The notes beneath the pieces were generated by a model that ran no database searches, had not been told where the DNA came from, and worked only from the letters and a program-made list of their open reading frames with translations. 64,000 bases of DNA from Deltaproteobacteria bacterium HGW-Deltaproteobacteria-18 (GTDB taxonomy: Bacteria; Desulfobacterota; Desulfovibrionia; Desulfovibrionales; Desulfomicrobiaceae): assembly GCA_002841885.1 (NCBI GenBank), contig PHBE01000006.1, positions 62,001-126,000 of the forward strand, in the 5' to 3' direction. This document shows positions 1 through 9,632 of the stretch, piece by piece. A program made the translations under genes and the position numbers. Position 1 is the stretch's first letter. The number at the start of each line of letters is the position of its first letter.

Positions 1-34
1 CGACCATGTGTATTCTTCTGATTTTCGATTTCAT
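1..34 (-). CDS. murC: MurC N-terminus (UDP-N-acetylmuramate-L-alanine ligase), cut by window edge
   Basis: Only the first 11 codons are in the window. Read on the minus strand from the ATG at 34 they give MKSKIRRIHMV and run towards a glycine at the edge, which is the characteristic start of MurC (basic residues, then IHMVGIGG in the family). It starts 2 nt after the murG stop, in the conserved murG-murC order of dcw clusters. MurC adds L-alanine to UDP-MurNAc in the cytoplasm. Identification rests on a short stretch plus strong synteny. Confidence 0.75.
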   Translation of the reverse strand, partial: MKSKIRRIHMV

Positions 35-36
35 GT

Positions 37-1128
37 TCACCGTCTGTCACGCCGCGCTTTGCTCGACGCCAAATCCTGCAATTGTGCCACCACCCGGTCT
101 CCGGCATCGGGAATACCCGCTTCGCGGGCCGCCCGGGCCATTCTGGCCAGATTTTCCGGCATTTGAAAAAGATCACCCACCACCGAGGACAAATTCAGTT
201 CATCCAGCTGACGCTGCTGAATGACCAGCGCCGCCCCGACCTTTTCCAGAGAACGAGCGTTCTTGAGCTGGTGGTCGTGGGTTGCATAGGGAAAGGGCAC
301 CAGAATGCTCGGCTTTCCCGCCACAGTGAGTTCGGCGATGGTCGTGGCCCCGGCCCGGCAGATCACCAGATCGGCGAAGCTATATGCCTCGTGCATGTCG
401 CTGATGAACGGCTCCACCCGCGCGGCTGGGTATTTTTGGTCGTAAATTTCACGGATGGCCTCGAATTCGTCCTTTCCCGTCTGATGCCAGATACCCAGTC
501 CCAAGGCCTTGAGCCTGTCCAGTTCCTGCACCACGAAGCTATTCAGGGCTGAAGCGCCCTGGCTGCCGCCAACGATCAGGATGTTGCGTCCCTGCATGCG
601 CCGCCCATCCCGCAGGGCGCGAATCTCGGCACGGACGGGATTACCGGTGACAACTGCCTTCTTGCCACCAAAGATCGGACCTTCCATGTCCGCGAAGCTG
701 ACCAGGATGCGATCCACGCGCCGCGCCAGAATGCGGTTGGTCACCCCGGGCATGCTGTTCTGCTCGTGAATGGCCGAAGGGATGCCCATCAGGCTTGCCG
801 CCAGCGGGCAGGAAAATCCCGCGTATCCGCCCAGCCCCAGCACCACGTCGGGCCTGAACTCGCGCAAAAGCTTCCAGGCCTTGAACAGGCTGCGCCCCAG
901 CCACAAGGCCGTAGCCGCGCTCTTGATGCCTCGTCCCAGAACTCCCTGAGCCGGCAGGGCCACAAAAGGCAATCCGGCCTTGCGCGCCCACTCTCCTTCA
1001 GGTCCGCGCTCCGAGCCCACGAACAGGATCTCGCAATCGGGCACAGCGGCGCGAACGGACTCCGCCACGGCCAGAGCCGGGAAAATATGGCCTCCGGTGC
1101 CGCCTGTGGTTAGAATCAAACGCTTCAT
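37..1128 (-). CDS. murG: MurG, undecaprenyldiphospho-muramoylpentapeptide N-acetylglucosaminyltransferase
   Basis: Peripheral inner-membrane GT-B glycosyltransferase that adds GlcNAc to lipid I, giving lipid II. The 363-residue length fits the family. The N-terminal glycine loop GGTGGH is at residues 9-14, a second nucleotide-binding glycine segment (VGGSQGA) lies mid-protein, and the acceptor/donor motif CRAGATTIAEL lies near residue 280. A longer reading upstream to about 1359 lies inside ftsW and is not MurG-like, so the ATG at 1128 was chosen. It overlaps the ftsW stop by 4 nt (ATGA), implying translational coupling. The next gene, murC, begins 2 nt downstream. Confidence 0.96.
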   Translation of the reverse strand: MKRLILTTGGTGGHIFPALAVAESVRAAVPDCEILFVGSERGPEGEWARKAGLPFVALPAQGVLGRGIKSAATALWLGRSLFKAWKLLREFRPDVVLGLGGYAGFSCPLAASLMGIPSAIHEQNSMPGVTNRILARRVDRILVSFADMEGPIFGGKKAVVTGNPVRAEIRALRDGRRMQGRNILIVGGSQGASALNSFVVQELDRLKALGLGIWHQTGKDEFEAIREIYDQKYPAARVEPFISDMHEAYSFADLVICRAGATTIAELTVAGKPSILVPFPYATHDHQLKNARSLEKVGAALVIQQRQLDELNLSSVVGDLFQMPENLARMARAAREAGIPDAGDRVVAQLQDLASSKARRDRR

Positions 1129-2246
1129 GCCTTGACCTTGCGTGACAGGTTGAGCAGCACCCCTGTGCAGAAAAATCCGGTAAGCAGGTGGCTGCCGCCA
1201 TAACTCAAAAACGGCATGGGCACTCCCTTGGGAGGAATGGCGCCCAGGACCACGCCCATGTTCAGGATCCCGCCAACGATCACGATCGCTCCCATGCCGA
1301 AAGCGGTGATGCGGTCGTGCATGGATGCCTGGCGGATGCTGATCGCAAGAGTCCGCCACAGGACCACCCCGAGCAGGATGATGATCAGGGAAACGCCCAC
1401 GAATCCCAGTTCTTCCCCAAGCACGGACATGATGAAGTCATTGTGTGCTTCGGGCAGGAAGAAAAGCTTCTGCTTCCCCTCGCCAAGCCCCTGTCCAAGC
1501 CAACCGCCCGACCCCAGTCCGTAAAGGGATTGCACGAGCTGGTATCCAGTATTCTGGGCATCCTGGAACGGGTCCAGAAAGGAAAAGACCCGGCGAAAGC
1601 GGTACGGGGAATTGACCACCAACAGCGTCGCCGAGACCAGGGCCAGAACGATGGCCGAGCCCAGAAAAATGATTCGCGTCCCGCCGACCAGGCACATCAG
1701 GAAAAGCAGGCCCGCCAGAAACACCGCGCCTCCGAAATCAGGTTGCAGGAGCAGCAGGAAACACAGACTCCCCGTGACCATGATCGGAGGCAGAAAACCC
1801 ACGCTGAAAGTTTTGATCAGGTCCTGCTTGTTGGCGAAAAAGTAGGACAGATAGAAAACCAGCGCGATCTTGGCGGCTTCCAGCGGCTGAACCGAAAACG
1901 GGCCAACCCGGAGCCAGCGGCTTGCTCCGCCTGCAGTGGTACCGAGAGGCGAAAACACGGTCAGCAGAAGAAGTCCCGCCGCCATGAGGATCCAGAGATA
2001 CGTGTGGCGGTAAAAAAATTCCATGTTCGTGCGGGCCGCAACGGTCAGCACGACGCCTCCGGCGACCATGAACAGCACCTGCTTCCAGAACAGGGCGTAT
2101 TTGTCGCCGTAAACCTTCTCGGCCATGATTCCGCTTGCGCTGAGGACCATGATGAGCCCAAGCGAGGCCAGGCAGATGACCGCACCCAGAAGGATGACGT
2201 CAAAACTCATGAGCTGGCGGGCCGCTTCACGCTGGGTGATCTTCAT
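1125..2246 (-). CDS. ftsW: FtsW, septal peptidoglycan polymerase (SEDS family)
   Basis: Polytopic inner-membrane SEDS glycosyltransferase that polymerises lipid II at the septum with FtsI. About ten hydrophobic segments are visible in 373 residues, with the SEDS signatures [19 protein letters not shown] in the large periplasmic loop and [10 protein letters not shown] near the C-terminus. The ATG at 2246 ([12 protein letters not shown]) overlaps the murD stop by 4 nt and was preferred to an upstream in-frame ATG. It sits between murD and murG as in most Proteobacteria, so FtsW rather than RodA is the natural assignment. Confidence 0.95.
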   Translation of the reverse strand: MKITQREAARQLMSFDVILLGAVICLASLGLIMVLSASGIMAEKVYGDKYALFWKQVLFMVAGGVVLTVAARTNMEFFYRHTYLWILMAAGLLLLTVFSPLGTTAGGASRWLRVGPFSVQPLEAAKIALVFYLSYFFANKQDLIKTFSVGFLPPIMVTGSLCFLLLLQPDFGGAVFLAGLLFLMCLVGGTRIIFLGSAIVLALVSATLLVVNSPYRFRRVFSFLDPFQDAQNTGYQLVQSLYGLGSGGWLGQGLGEGKQKLFFLPEAHNDFIMSVLGEELGFVGVSLIIILLGVVLWRTLAISIRQASMHDRITAFGMGAIVIVGGILNMGVVLGAIPPKGVPMPFLSYGGSHLLTGFFCTGVLLNLSRKVKA

Positions 2247-3535
2247 GACGCCCCCTCCACCCATTCACGCACTGCGCGCTGAAACGTCTTGCCCCGCTCC
2301 TTGTAGTTGGCAAAGAGGTCAAAACTGGCCGTGGCCGGAGACAGAAGCACGCATTCTCCGCTGCGGGCGTCGGCGGCGGCCCTGAACAGGGCTTCTTCCA
2401 GCGTTGCGTCCCAGCTGATTTCCTTGCCGCAATCACTCCAGGCCTCTTCGAAAATTTCCCGCGACTGCCCGAACAGGTACACCCCACGGACCTTGTCACG
2501 CAGCACCGGCAACACCGCTCCAAGATCACCGCCTTTGAACACGCCTCCAGCCAAAAGGCGTACTGGGCGGTCCTGGCTTTCGAGCGCCGCTATCATGGAA
2601 TCGACGGTCGTGGATTTGGAGTCGTCGATAAAAACGACGCCCTTGTGCTCCGCCACTGCCTCGATACGGTGCGGCAGGGTGGTGAAGCCATCGATTCCGC
2701 GCTGCACATCCTCCTGGGAAAGCCCGAAATAGCGGCATGCCAGATAGGCCGCCTCCATGTTTTCCCGGTTGTGCTCGCCGGGCAGGCCCGGACATTCAAA
2801 ACGGGGACTGGCCACGAAATAGACCCTGCGGCCCTGCGTGAAATTCCGTCTCTCCAGCTCGTCCTTCATGGGCAGCGGCGCCACGGCCAGATCAGACGCA
2901 GTCATGCGTGCAAACATGGAGAGCTTCGCACTCAGGTATTCTTCCATGGTCTCATGGTAGTCGAGGTGGTTGGGCGAAAAATTGAGCAACACGCCCACCC
3001 GGGGATGAAAGGATGGCGAATTCTGCAACTGAAAACTCGACACCTCGAGCACCAGGATCTCGGCCTGCGCCCCGCTCAGCAGATATTCGGACAGAGGCGT
3101 GCCGATATTCCCGCCGGTGAATACCTTTTTCCCGTTGGCTTCGAGAATTCGGCTGATGAGGGTCGTGGTCGTGGTTTTGCCGTTGGTGCCGGTCACCGCG
3201 ATGATGGGCTCGGACACAAACCAGCTTGCCAGTTCCAGCTCGGAAACCACCTGCACGCCTTCCGGCAGAAGCTTCGCGATTTTGGTGCGGGCTATGCCCG
3301 GACTGAGCACGATCAGGTCAGCGCCCGCAAAATGCCTGGGTTCGTGCGCGCCTGCGCAGACCGTGATTCCCATGTCGGCCGGAATCTTGGCTGCGCTTGC
3401 CTCGTTCTTCTCAAGCACGCGCACGGACGCACCCATTTTCACCAGAAGACGCGCCGCCGCGATGCCGGAAGCTCCCGCTCCCAGCACTACCGCGGTGTAA
3501 CCGCGAAGCTGATCTTCATGGATGAATTCGCGCAT
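2243..3535 (-). CDS. murD: MurD, UDP-N-acetylmuramoylalanine-D-glutamate ligase
   Basis: Cytoplasmic ATP-dependent Mur ligase adding D-glutamate to UDP-MurNAc-L-Ala. The 430-residue protein has an N-terminal Rossmann-like segment ([15 protein letters not shown]), the central ATP loop [11 protein letters not shown] at about residues 115-125, the Mur ligase motif NHLDYH, and the C-terminal domain starting near the IDDSKSTT motif. Six nucleotides separate it from the mraY stop and it overlaps ftsW by 4 nt. No unusual features seen. Confidence 0.96.
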   Translation of the reverse strand: MREFIHEDQLRGYTAVVLGAGASGIAAARLLVKMGASVRVLEKNEASAAKIPADMGITVCAGAHEPRHFAGADLIVLSPGIARTKIAKLLPEGVQVVSELELASWFVSEPIIAVTGTNGKTTTTTLISRILEANGKKVFTGGNIGTPLSEYLLSGAQAEILVLEVSSFQLQNSPSFHPRVGVLLNFSPNHLDYHETMEEYLSAKLSMFARMTASDLAVAPLPMKDELERRNFTQGRRVYFVASPRFECPGLPGEHNRENMEAAYLACRYFGLSQEDVQRGIDGFTTLPHRIEAVAEHKGVVFIDDSKSTTVDSMIAALESQDRPVRLLAGGVFKGGDLGAVLPVLRDKVRGVYLFGQSREIFEEAWSDCGKEISWDATLEEALFRAAADARSGECVLLSPATASFDLFANYKERGKTFQRAVREWVEGAS

Positions 3536-3541
3536 GCCCTT

Positions 3542-4618
3542 CTACCTCAACTTGAGTGTTCCCAGAGCCATGACCGCCAGGAGAAGCGACAGAATCCAGA
3601 AACGGATGATGATTTTCGACTCGTGCAGGCCTTTCTTCTCGAAATGATGGTGCAAGGGCGCCATGCGAAAGATCCGCTTCCCGCCGCTGACCTTGAAATA
3701 ACCCACCTGCAGGATCACCGACAGGGTCTCGACCACGAAGAGGCCGCCCACGATGACCAGAAGCAGTTCCTGCTTGCACAGGATGGCGATGAATCCCAGC
3801 GTGCCCCCGATGCTCAGGCTGCCCACGTCACCCATGAAGACCTGGGCCGGAAAGGCGTTGAACCACAAAAATCCAAGGCCCGCCCCGACCATGGCCCCGC
3901 ATATCACGGTGACCTCGCCGACCCCGGCTATGTAGGAGACCTGCAGATAGTTCGAAAGGTTCACATGGCCGGCCACATAGACGAAAAGAGCGAAGCACCC
4001 GGCCGAGACCACGGCCGGGCCAATGGCCAGACCGTCCAGGCCGTCTGTCAGGTTGACCCCGTTGGAGGCCCCGATCATGACGAAAAGTCCGAACGGAACG
4101 TAAAACCAGGTCAAATCCGGGTTGAAATTCTTGAAGAACGGCACCATGAGCTTGGTCGAATATTCCGGAAACGACACCAGCAGGGAGACCGCTCCGACAC
4201 TGACGATCAGCTGCCCCAGAAGCTTGATCCTGGGGGAGAGGCCGTCGTTGTGCCTGCGCACGACCTTTATATAGTCGTCGACAAACCCGACCGCTCCGAA
4301 ACCAAGAAAGACCATCACCGTCAGCCATATGTATTTGTTACTCAGGTCGCTCCACAAAAAAACGCTGAAGAGCATGCAAAACCCGAACAGCAGGCCGCCC
4401 ATGGTCGGAGTTCCGCTCTTGGCCTGATGATCCGGGCCGCACTCTTTTATGTATTGACCAAACTTCAGCTTGCGCAACCATCTTATGAAGATTGGTCCGA
4501 TAATTATCGACAGAATAAGCGCTGTCAGCATGGCATAAATGGACCGAAACGTGATGTAACGAAACACGTTGAGCATGCTGACTTGGTCGCTAAGGGGGTA
4601 CAGCAGATGGTAAATCAT
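3542..4618 (-). CDS. mraY: MraY, phospho-N-acetylmuramoyl-pentapeptide transferase
   Basis: Integral membrane enzyme that transfers phospho-MurNAc-pentapeptide to undecaprenyl phosphate, making lipid I. The 358-residue length is typical and about ten TM segments are visible. Catalytic motifs are present: GFVDDYIKV (Asp pair), [15 protein letters not shown] (Mg-binding Asp), and the HHHFEKKG loop near the C-terminus. The ATG at 4618 overlaps the murF stop by 4 nt. Confidence 0.97.
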   Translation of the reverse strand: MIYHLLYPLSDQVSMLNVFRYITFRSIYAMLTALILSIIIGPIFIRWLRKLKFGQYIKECGPDHQAKSGTPTMGGLLFGFCMLFSVFLWSDLSNKYIWLTVMVFLGFGAVGFVDDYIKVVRRHNDGLSPRIKLLGQLIVSVGAVSLLVSFPEYSTKLMVPFFKNFNPDLTWFYVPFGLFVMIGASNGVNLTDGLDGLAIGPAVVSAGCFALFVYVAGHVNLSNYLQVSYIAGVGEVTVICGAMVGAGLGFLWFNAFPAQVFMGDVGSLSIGGTLGFIAILCKQELLLVIVGGLFVVETLSVILQVGYFKVSGGKRIFRMAPLHHHFEKKGLHESKIIIRFWILSLLLAVMALGTLKLR

Positions 4619-5973
4619 GCCCAGCTCCTCTCCAGCGCAGAATAATACTGCTCTATTTTACATCCCCGCGACCCTTTGAAGAGCATGACACCCTGCTCGC
4701 AGCGCACTGCGCTCAACGCTTGCAGAACCTCTTCAGCCCCGGACACTTTCCTGAAAACACCCGTGAATCCGCCAAGTCCGGCCTCCACGTCCTGTGCGTG
4801 ACTCCCCTGAAAAAAACAGTGCGATGCACCCGTACTTGCGATCAATTCGCCAAGTTCGCGATGAGCGCTGGAGCTGATCGGTCCCAGTTCGAGCATGTCG
4901 CCAAGTACCAGCACCAGTCGCTTACCCTCGCCAAGACGACCGGCCTCGCGGATGGAGCGGGCCATGGACACCGGATTCGCGTTGTAGGTATCGTCGATGA
5001 AGAGCCAGGATCCGACGCGGCTCTGCACGAATCGCTGGGCCACCGGGCTGTAGATCGCCAGTGCGGACTCGATGGCCGCCATGGTCATGCCAAGCTCCAT
5101 GGCCATGGCTACAACCGCAACCAGGTTTTCCCCGATATGAACGTTGGGCGACACCGTACATCGCAACTCTTCGCCCCTGACGCTCAAGGTATAGGAAATG
5201 CCGTCCCTGGTGTTCTCCTGCCGCAGGCATGAATAGTCGGCACTGGCGCCGGATCCGGAAAAGGTCACCAGCTTTTCAATGCGCTTCGCGCTCTGCTGCA
5301 ATAACTCCGGATAGTCGGCATTGACGCAGGCGAATCCGCCCTTACGGACATGGTCGATCAGGACCGACTTCTGCTCCGCCACTCCGGCCAGGCTGCCGAG
5401 CCCTTCAAGATGGCAGGATCCGATGTTGACCAGAAGCGCCGCGTCGGGAGCCAGAATATACCCCAGTTCGTCCATGTCGCCGGAGCGACTGATGCCTAGC
5501 TCCAGAACCCAGAAGTCCTCGTCTCCGTACATTTCCAGAATGGACAGGGGCAGACCGATCTGATTGTTCAAATTGCGAAAATTCTTGGTGGTCCGCCCTG
5601 CCGCCGACAGCACCTGTGCCAGCATCTCCTTGACCGTGGTCTTGCCGGCCGAACCGCTGACGCCGATGACCCTGGCGCGGGTTCGTTCCCGCCAGACCCT
5701 GGCCAACCGGCCCAGCGCCGAGGTCGTGTCACGCACCAGCAGCACCGGCACATCCACATCCAGCGGAGTGCTGGCCACGACGGCACAGGCACCGTTTGCC
5801 ACCGCCTGTCGTGCGAATTCGTGTCCATCGAGCTTCTGTCCGACGATGCAGAAAAAGAGGTCTCCCTTGCGTACGGCCCGACTGTCGATGCTGACCCGGT
5901 TCACGATTGCGTCGTGGCCCTGTTCGATGCTCGCGGCCATGGCGGAGGCGATTTGCTGCAAGGTCATATTCAT
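4615..5973 (-). CDS. murF: MurF, UDP-MurNAc-tripeptide-D-alanyl-D-alanine ligase
   Basis: Cytoplasmic Mur ligase that completes the UDP-MurNAc-pentapeptide. It shows the N-terminal MurF uridine-binding segment ([16 protein letters not shown]), the ATP loop [12 protein letters not shown] near residue 105, the [11 protein letters not shown] motif and the substrate motif [11 protein letters not shown]. The start was set at the ATG at 5973 because it overlaps the murE stop (ATGA), like the other junctions here; a GTG 9 nt upstream would add three residues. Length is 452 residues. Confidence 0.95.
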   Translation of the reverse strand: MNMTLQQIASAMAASIEQGHDAIVNRVSIDSRAVRKGDLFFCIVGQKLDGHEFARQAVANGACAVVASTPLDVDVPVLLVRDTTSALGRLARVWRERTRARVIGVSGSAGKTTVKEMLAQVLSAAGRTTKNFRNLNNQIGLPLSILEMYGDEDFWVLELGISRSGDMDELGYILAPDAALLVNIGSCHLEGLGSLAGVAEQKSVLIDHVRKGGFACVNADYPELLQQSAKRIEKLVTFSGSGASADYSCLRQENTRDGISYTLSVRGEELRCTVSPNVHIGENLVAVVAMAMELGMTMAAIESALAIYSPVAQRFVQSRVGSWLFIDDTYNANPVSMARSIREAGRLGEGKRLVLVLGDMLELGPISSSAHRELGELIASTGASHCFFQGSHAQDVEAGLGGFTGVFRKVSGAEEVLQALSAVRCEQGVMLFKGSRGCKIEQYYSALERSWA

Positions 5974-7400
5974 GACAGGCACTCCCGCACGACCTCGAAG
6001 TCCGAAAAATGACGTTTCTCCGTACCGATGATCTGATAGTCCTCATGGCCCTTGCCGGCGATGAGCAGGGCGTCGCCGGGCTGCATGCTCGCAACGGCCA
6101 GTGCGATGGCCTTGCGCCGGTCGACCTCGCGCAGGACCTGACGTGCGCTTGCCAGCCCAGGCACGATCTGATCGATGATGGAATCCGGATCTTCGGTGCG
6201 AGGATTGTCGGAGGTGACCACGGCCACGTCGGCATGCCGGGCCACAGCCTCACCCATGAGCGGCCGTTTGCCCGCATCGCGATCTCCGCCGCAACCGAAC
6301 ACCGTGACCAGGCGCTTGAAACCCATGGATTTCAGCGCTACCGAAACTTTTTCAAGCGCGTCGGGGGTGTGCGCGTAGTCGATGAAAATACTCAGGTCAC
6401 GCTCATTGGGCACCCGCTCCAGTCGTCCGGGAGCGCCCGGCGCCTTACTCAGGCAATCGCACTGCGCCGGAGCCAGCCCGAGCAGCAGCCCAGCGCCCAC
6501 GGCCGAGAGCAGGTTGTAGGCGTTGTGGCGGCCCACCAGCCCTGTGCGCAGTTCCCATTCATCCCCGCCATGGCTCAGCCCGAGAATCATGCCCTGGGGA
6601 CCGGCGGCAGCGATGCGACACCGCAATTCGGCATCATTTGAATCAAGTCCAAATCCGAGCAGATCGGGGCGCATCTCTTTCAGACGGCGTCCATACTCGT
6701 CATCGACATTGACGAGGCCTCTGGCGCAACGTGCCGGGCCATCCAGAAACAGGCGAGCCTTGGCTTCAAAATAGCGCTGCATGTCCCCGTGATAGTCAAG
6801 GTGGTCCTGGGTCAGGTTGGTGAACACGCCCACTTCCATGGGCAGTCCGGCGGTGCGCTCCTGGTCCAGGGCGTGGGAGGAAACTTCCATGACCAGATTC
6901 TCGACACCGTCGCTGACCATGCGCCCGATGATCCCGTGCAGACTCAGGCAGTCCGGCGTGGTCATGGTCGCCGGGACCTGCGCGCCGGGCCAGGAACAAT
7001 GCACCGTGCCAATGAGGCCTGTCGTCATGCCATTGTGACTCAGCAGAAAATGGATCAGGTGCGCGGTCGTCGTCTTGCCGTTGGTTCCTGTCACGCCGAT
7101 GATCCTCGGCAGGCGCGACTGTGTCCCGAACGCCGTGCGGGCCAGCACTCCGAGAGTCTGAGCGGGACTCTGTACCGCTAGACAGGCAACGCCCTCAAGA
7201 TTGCCTGCATCGACGCCGATGGCATGCACCACCACGCGTGCGCCGCGAGCCACGGCATCATCGATGAACCGTGCACCATCGACCCGAGTGCCTGAGAGTG
7301 CCACGAAAACGTCGCCAGGCGTCACCGCACCCGAATGGGTGCGCAGTCCGGCTCCGCCACGAAGCATTTCAAGCACGGTCTCAAGGTTCATCTGGTTCAT
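5970..7400 (-). CDS. murE: MurE, UDP-MurNAc-L-Ala-D-Glu:meso-diaminopimelate ligase
   Basis: Mur ligase adding the third residue of the stem peptide. It has a family-typical N-terminal domain (TPGDVFVAL), the ATP loop [10 protein letters not shown] at residues 102-111, the NLTQDHLDYHG motif and, decisively, the DNPRTEDP motif that marks meso-DAP rather than lysine specificity. The start was placed at the ATG at 7400, 2 nt after the ftsI stop; the protein is 476 residues. A second ATG three codons in is equally possible. The DNPR motif supports a Gram-negative DAP-type wall. Confidence 0.95.
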   Translation of the reverse strand: MNQMNLETVLEMLRGGAGLRTHSGAVTPGDVFVALSGTRVDGARFIDDAVARGARVVVHAIGVDAGNLEGVACLAVQSPAQTLGVLARTAFGTQSRLPRIIGVTGTNGKTTTAHLIHFLLSHNGMTTGLIGTVHCSWPGAQVPATMTTPDCLSLHGIIGRMVSDGVENLVMEVSSHALDQERTAGLPMEVGVFTNLTQDHLDYHGDMQRYFEAKARLFLDGPARCARGLVNVDDEYGRRLKEMRPDLLGFGLDSNDAELRCRIAAAGPQGMILGLSHGGDEWELRTGLVGRHNAYNLLSAVGAGLLLGLAPAQCDCLSKAPGAPGRLERVPNERDLSIFIDYAHTPDALEKVSVALKSMGFKRLVTVFGCGGDRDAGKRPLMGEAVARHADVAVVTSDNPRTEDPDSIIDQIVPGLASARQVLREVDRRKAIALAVASMQPGDALLIAGKGHEDYQIIGTEKRHFSDFEVVRECLS

Positions 7401-7402
7401 TC

Positions 7403-9337
7403 CTAACCCGGTTGCCCTGTCAGCCAGAGCTGACATTTCTTGTCCGCCGGCCATTTCTCGCCGGGGAGCGGTTTCTGCTTTTCGATAATCACGCCATGCC
7501 CCTTGACCGAAGGCACGATCCCGCGCGCCACAAGGACCTCCAGAGCCTCGCGCACTGTCGCGCCCTGCAGGTCCGGCATGAACTCCTGGTCCACGCTGAT
7601 GTTTTCCGTTCGCTTCACCGGGGCCGAAAATCGTTCCGGAGAAACCTTCGCCATCTGCATCGTCTCCACCGGCTCGGCCAGCATGCCCGAGGAATTGAGC
7701 AGCTGGACCCCGATATTGCGCACTTCGGGGGCCACCAGCACTCCGCCGTAATGCCCGGCCTGGGGTTCATCGACCATCATGCAAACCAGATATCGAGGCT
7801 TGTCAGCCGGAAAAATGGCCACGAACGATGCCACATAGTCCCCACCATAGCCACCGGTCGGACTCGCCTTCTGGGCCGTCCCGGTCTTGCCCGCGACCCG
7901 CACCCCTTCGATTCGCGCCTGGGTGCCGGTGCCGTCCTCCTGGACCACTTCTTCGAGCATGGCCATGACCATCCCGGCCACATTCGAATCGAAAACGCGT
8001 GTTCCCGTCACAGGCCTGTCAGCCTCGTGCATCAGGCGCAGTGGCAGACGGACTCCTCCGTTAGCGATGCACAGATATGCATCGGCGAGCTGCAGCATGG
8101 TCACGCCCAGCCCCTGTCCAAAAGAAATGTTGGCCAGCTCGACATCTTTCCACTGCTTGACCGGATTGAGCAGACCCGCCGATTCCCCGGGCAGGGGGAG
8201 CCCGATCCGCCGACCGAATCCGAGCGCCTGCAGATACCGGTCGAGCTTGGCCGCGCCGAGTTCAAGACCTATCTTGGCTGCGCCGATATTGCTCGAATAC
8301 CGGATGATCTTGCTCACGGTCAGGTTCTCGTACTTATGCGTGTCCTTGACGCGACGGCCCTTGACGCTCCACTTCCCGTTTTCGCAATAGTACTCCGTGG
8401 TCGGGGTACAGATCTTCTCCTGCAGTGCCGCCGCGACCATGAGGGGCTTCATGGTCGAGCCGGGCTCGAAAATATCCACGGCCATGCGGTTCTTCCACTC
8501 CCCCCGGATCTTCTTGACCGCGTTGGGATTGAAGAACGGATAGTGCCCCCAGGCCAGAATATCTCCGGTGGGCACCTCGACCACCAGCGCCATCCCGGAT
8601 TTGCCCTTGGCCCGGAGCACACTGCGCGCCAGGGCTTCCTCGGTGGCCAGCTGCACCTGGCTGTCGAGCGTCAGACGCAGATCCTGGCCGTTGAATGAAC
8701 TTCTGTCGCCGCTTTCCAGCGATGACAGTCTTTTTCCTGCCGCATCCTTCTGCACGGTATACTTGGAGGATGAGGGCATGAGCAGATCGTTGAAACTCTT
8801 CTCCAAGCCCTCGATGCCTTTCCCGTCCATGTTCACGAAACCGAGCAACTGACCGGCCATGTGCCCCTGCGGATACTGGCGGGAATTCTCGGTTTCCAGA
8901 TAAACTCCGGGGAGCATCTCGGCCTTGATCGCCTCCGCCTGAGCATCGCTGATCTTGCGGGCCACCCACACGAAGCGCTTCTTGGGCCCCATGGTGGAAG
9001 CGATGCTCTTGGGGCTCATGCCCAGAATCGAACCCAGCCGGTGAGACACGGCCCAGGCGTCCTTGATCTCATTGGGACGCACATAAACGGACGGAGTCGC
9101 GATGGATTTGGCCAGCAGAAGCCCGTTGCGATCAAAAATTTCTCCGCGCTTTCCGGAAACGGTCTCCGAGGCCCAGTACTGGCGATTCGCCATCTTCGCG
9201 TACTCAGGGCCCTTGACCACCTGCACGAAATAGGCGCGCGCCCAGAGCCCCATCAGCGCCAAAGCGAAAAGAACCCCGGCAAATATTATCTTCCCGCGGC
9301 TTCTGTCCTTTGGTGGCTTGCTTCCGGTTTTTGTCAC
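7403..9337 (-). CDS. ftsI: FtsI (PBP3), septal D,D-transpeptidase with C-terminal PASTA domain
   Basis: Class B penicillin-binding protein that crosslinks septal peptidoglycan. One N-terminal TM segment (about residues 17-38) is followed by a PBP dimer domain and a transpeptidase domain with SxxK (STMK), SxN (SSN) and KTG triads all present. About 60 residues at the C-terminus form a PASTA repeat (from MPDLQGATVREAL to the end). The GTG at 9337 was chosen: it lies 20 nt after the ftsL stop, while the longer in-frame reading to 9502 is out-of-frame sequence inside ftsL. Product 644 residues. Confidence 0.93.
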   Translation of the reverse strand: MTKTGSKPPKDRSRGKIIFAGVLFALALMGLWARAYFVQVVKGPEYAKMANRQYWASETVSGKRGEIFDRNGLLLAKSIATPSVYVRPNEIKDAWAVSHRLGSILGMSPKSIASTMGPKKRFVWVARKISDAQAEAIKAEMLPGVYLETENSRQYPQGHMAGQLLGFVNMDGKGIEGLEKSFNDLLMPSSSKYTVQKDAAGKRLSSLESGDRSSFNGQDLRLTLDSQVQLATEEALARSVLRAKGKSGMALVVEVPTGDILAWGHYPFFNPNAVKKIRGEWKNRMAVDIFEPGSTMKPLMVAAALQEKICTPTTEYYCENGKWSVKGRRVKDTHKYENLTVSKIIRYSSNIGAAKIGLELGAAKLDRYLQALGFGRRIGLPLPGESAGLLNPVKQWKDVELANISFGQGLGVTMLQLADAYLCIANGGVRLPLRLMHEADRPVTGTRVFDSNVAGMVMAMLEEVVQEDGTGTQARIEGVRVAGKTGTAQKASPTGGYGGDYVASFVAIFPADKPRYLVCMMVDEPQAGHYGGVLVAPEVRNIGVQLLNSSGMLAEPVETMQMAKVSPERFSAPVKRTENISVDQEFMPDLQGATVREALEVLVARGIVPSVKGHGVIIEKQKPLPGEKWPADKKCQLWLTGQPG

Positions 9338-9356
9338 TTTTTGAGCCCTGTCCTGC

Positions 9357-9632
9357 CTATTGCTGCATGCTGCGTATCTGGTCCCGTCTGGGCGGCTGCA
9401 GCCCCGCCTTTTCCGCCCGGTCGCGCAGGGTCGCCGGGGCGAGCAGATAATGCAGTTCCACCTGCAGTTTCGAATTCTGATCCTGCTTTTCCTGCAGTTC
9501 ACGTTCGAGCACTTTCAATTCATAAGCCAGGTCGACCCGTTCGATATTGACCCACACCAGCCCCAGGCCGAGAATAATGGTCACCAGGAACATGACCCCC
9601 ATGCCCAGATATCCCTTGCCGCCCTCGCTCAC
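9357..9632 (-). CDS. ftsL: FtsL-like cell division protein
   Basis: Small bitopic divisome protein of 91 residues: short cytoplasmic N-terminus, one TM segment (about residues 9-30), then a coiled-coil-like stretch rich in Leu, Glu and Lys (VDLAYELKVLERELQEKQ). FtsL bridges FtsB/FtsQ and FtsW/FtsI. Sequence conservation is low in this family, so the call depends on size, topology and position between rsmH and ftsI. The ATG overlaps the rsmH stop by 4 nt. Confidence 0.85.
   Translation of the reverse strand: MSEGGKGYLGMGVMFLVTIILGLGLVWVNIERVDLAYELKVLERELQEKQDQNSKLQVELHYLLAPATLRDRAEKAGLQPPRRDQIRSMQQ

Noticed and set aside
1129-1359. N-terminal extension of MurG
   Set aside because: The extra residues are Arg/His-rich, overlap ftsW and do not match MurG; the ATG at 1128 fits the ATGA coupling.
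2645-4645. A 666-codon open frame antisense to murD and mraY
   Set aside because: It lies opposite well-identified genes, and its product is rich in His, Asp, Gln and Arg without recognisable domains, as expected of a shadow frame in GC-rich coding DNA.
9338-9502. N-terminal extension of FtsI
   Set aside because: It overlaps ftsL in another frame; the GTG at 9337 precedes the expected short cytoplasmic tail and TM segment.
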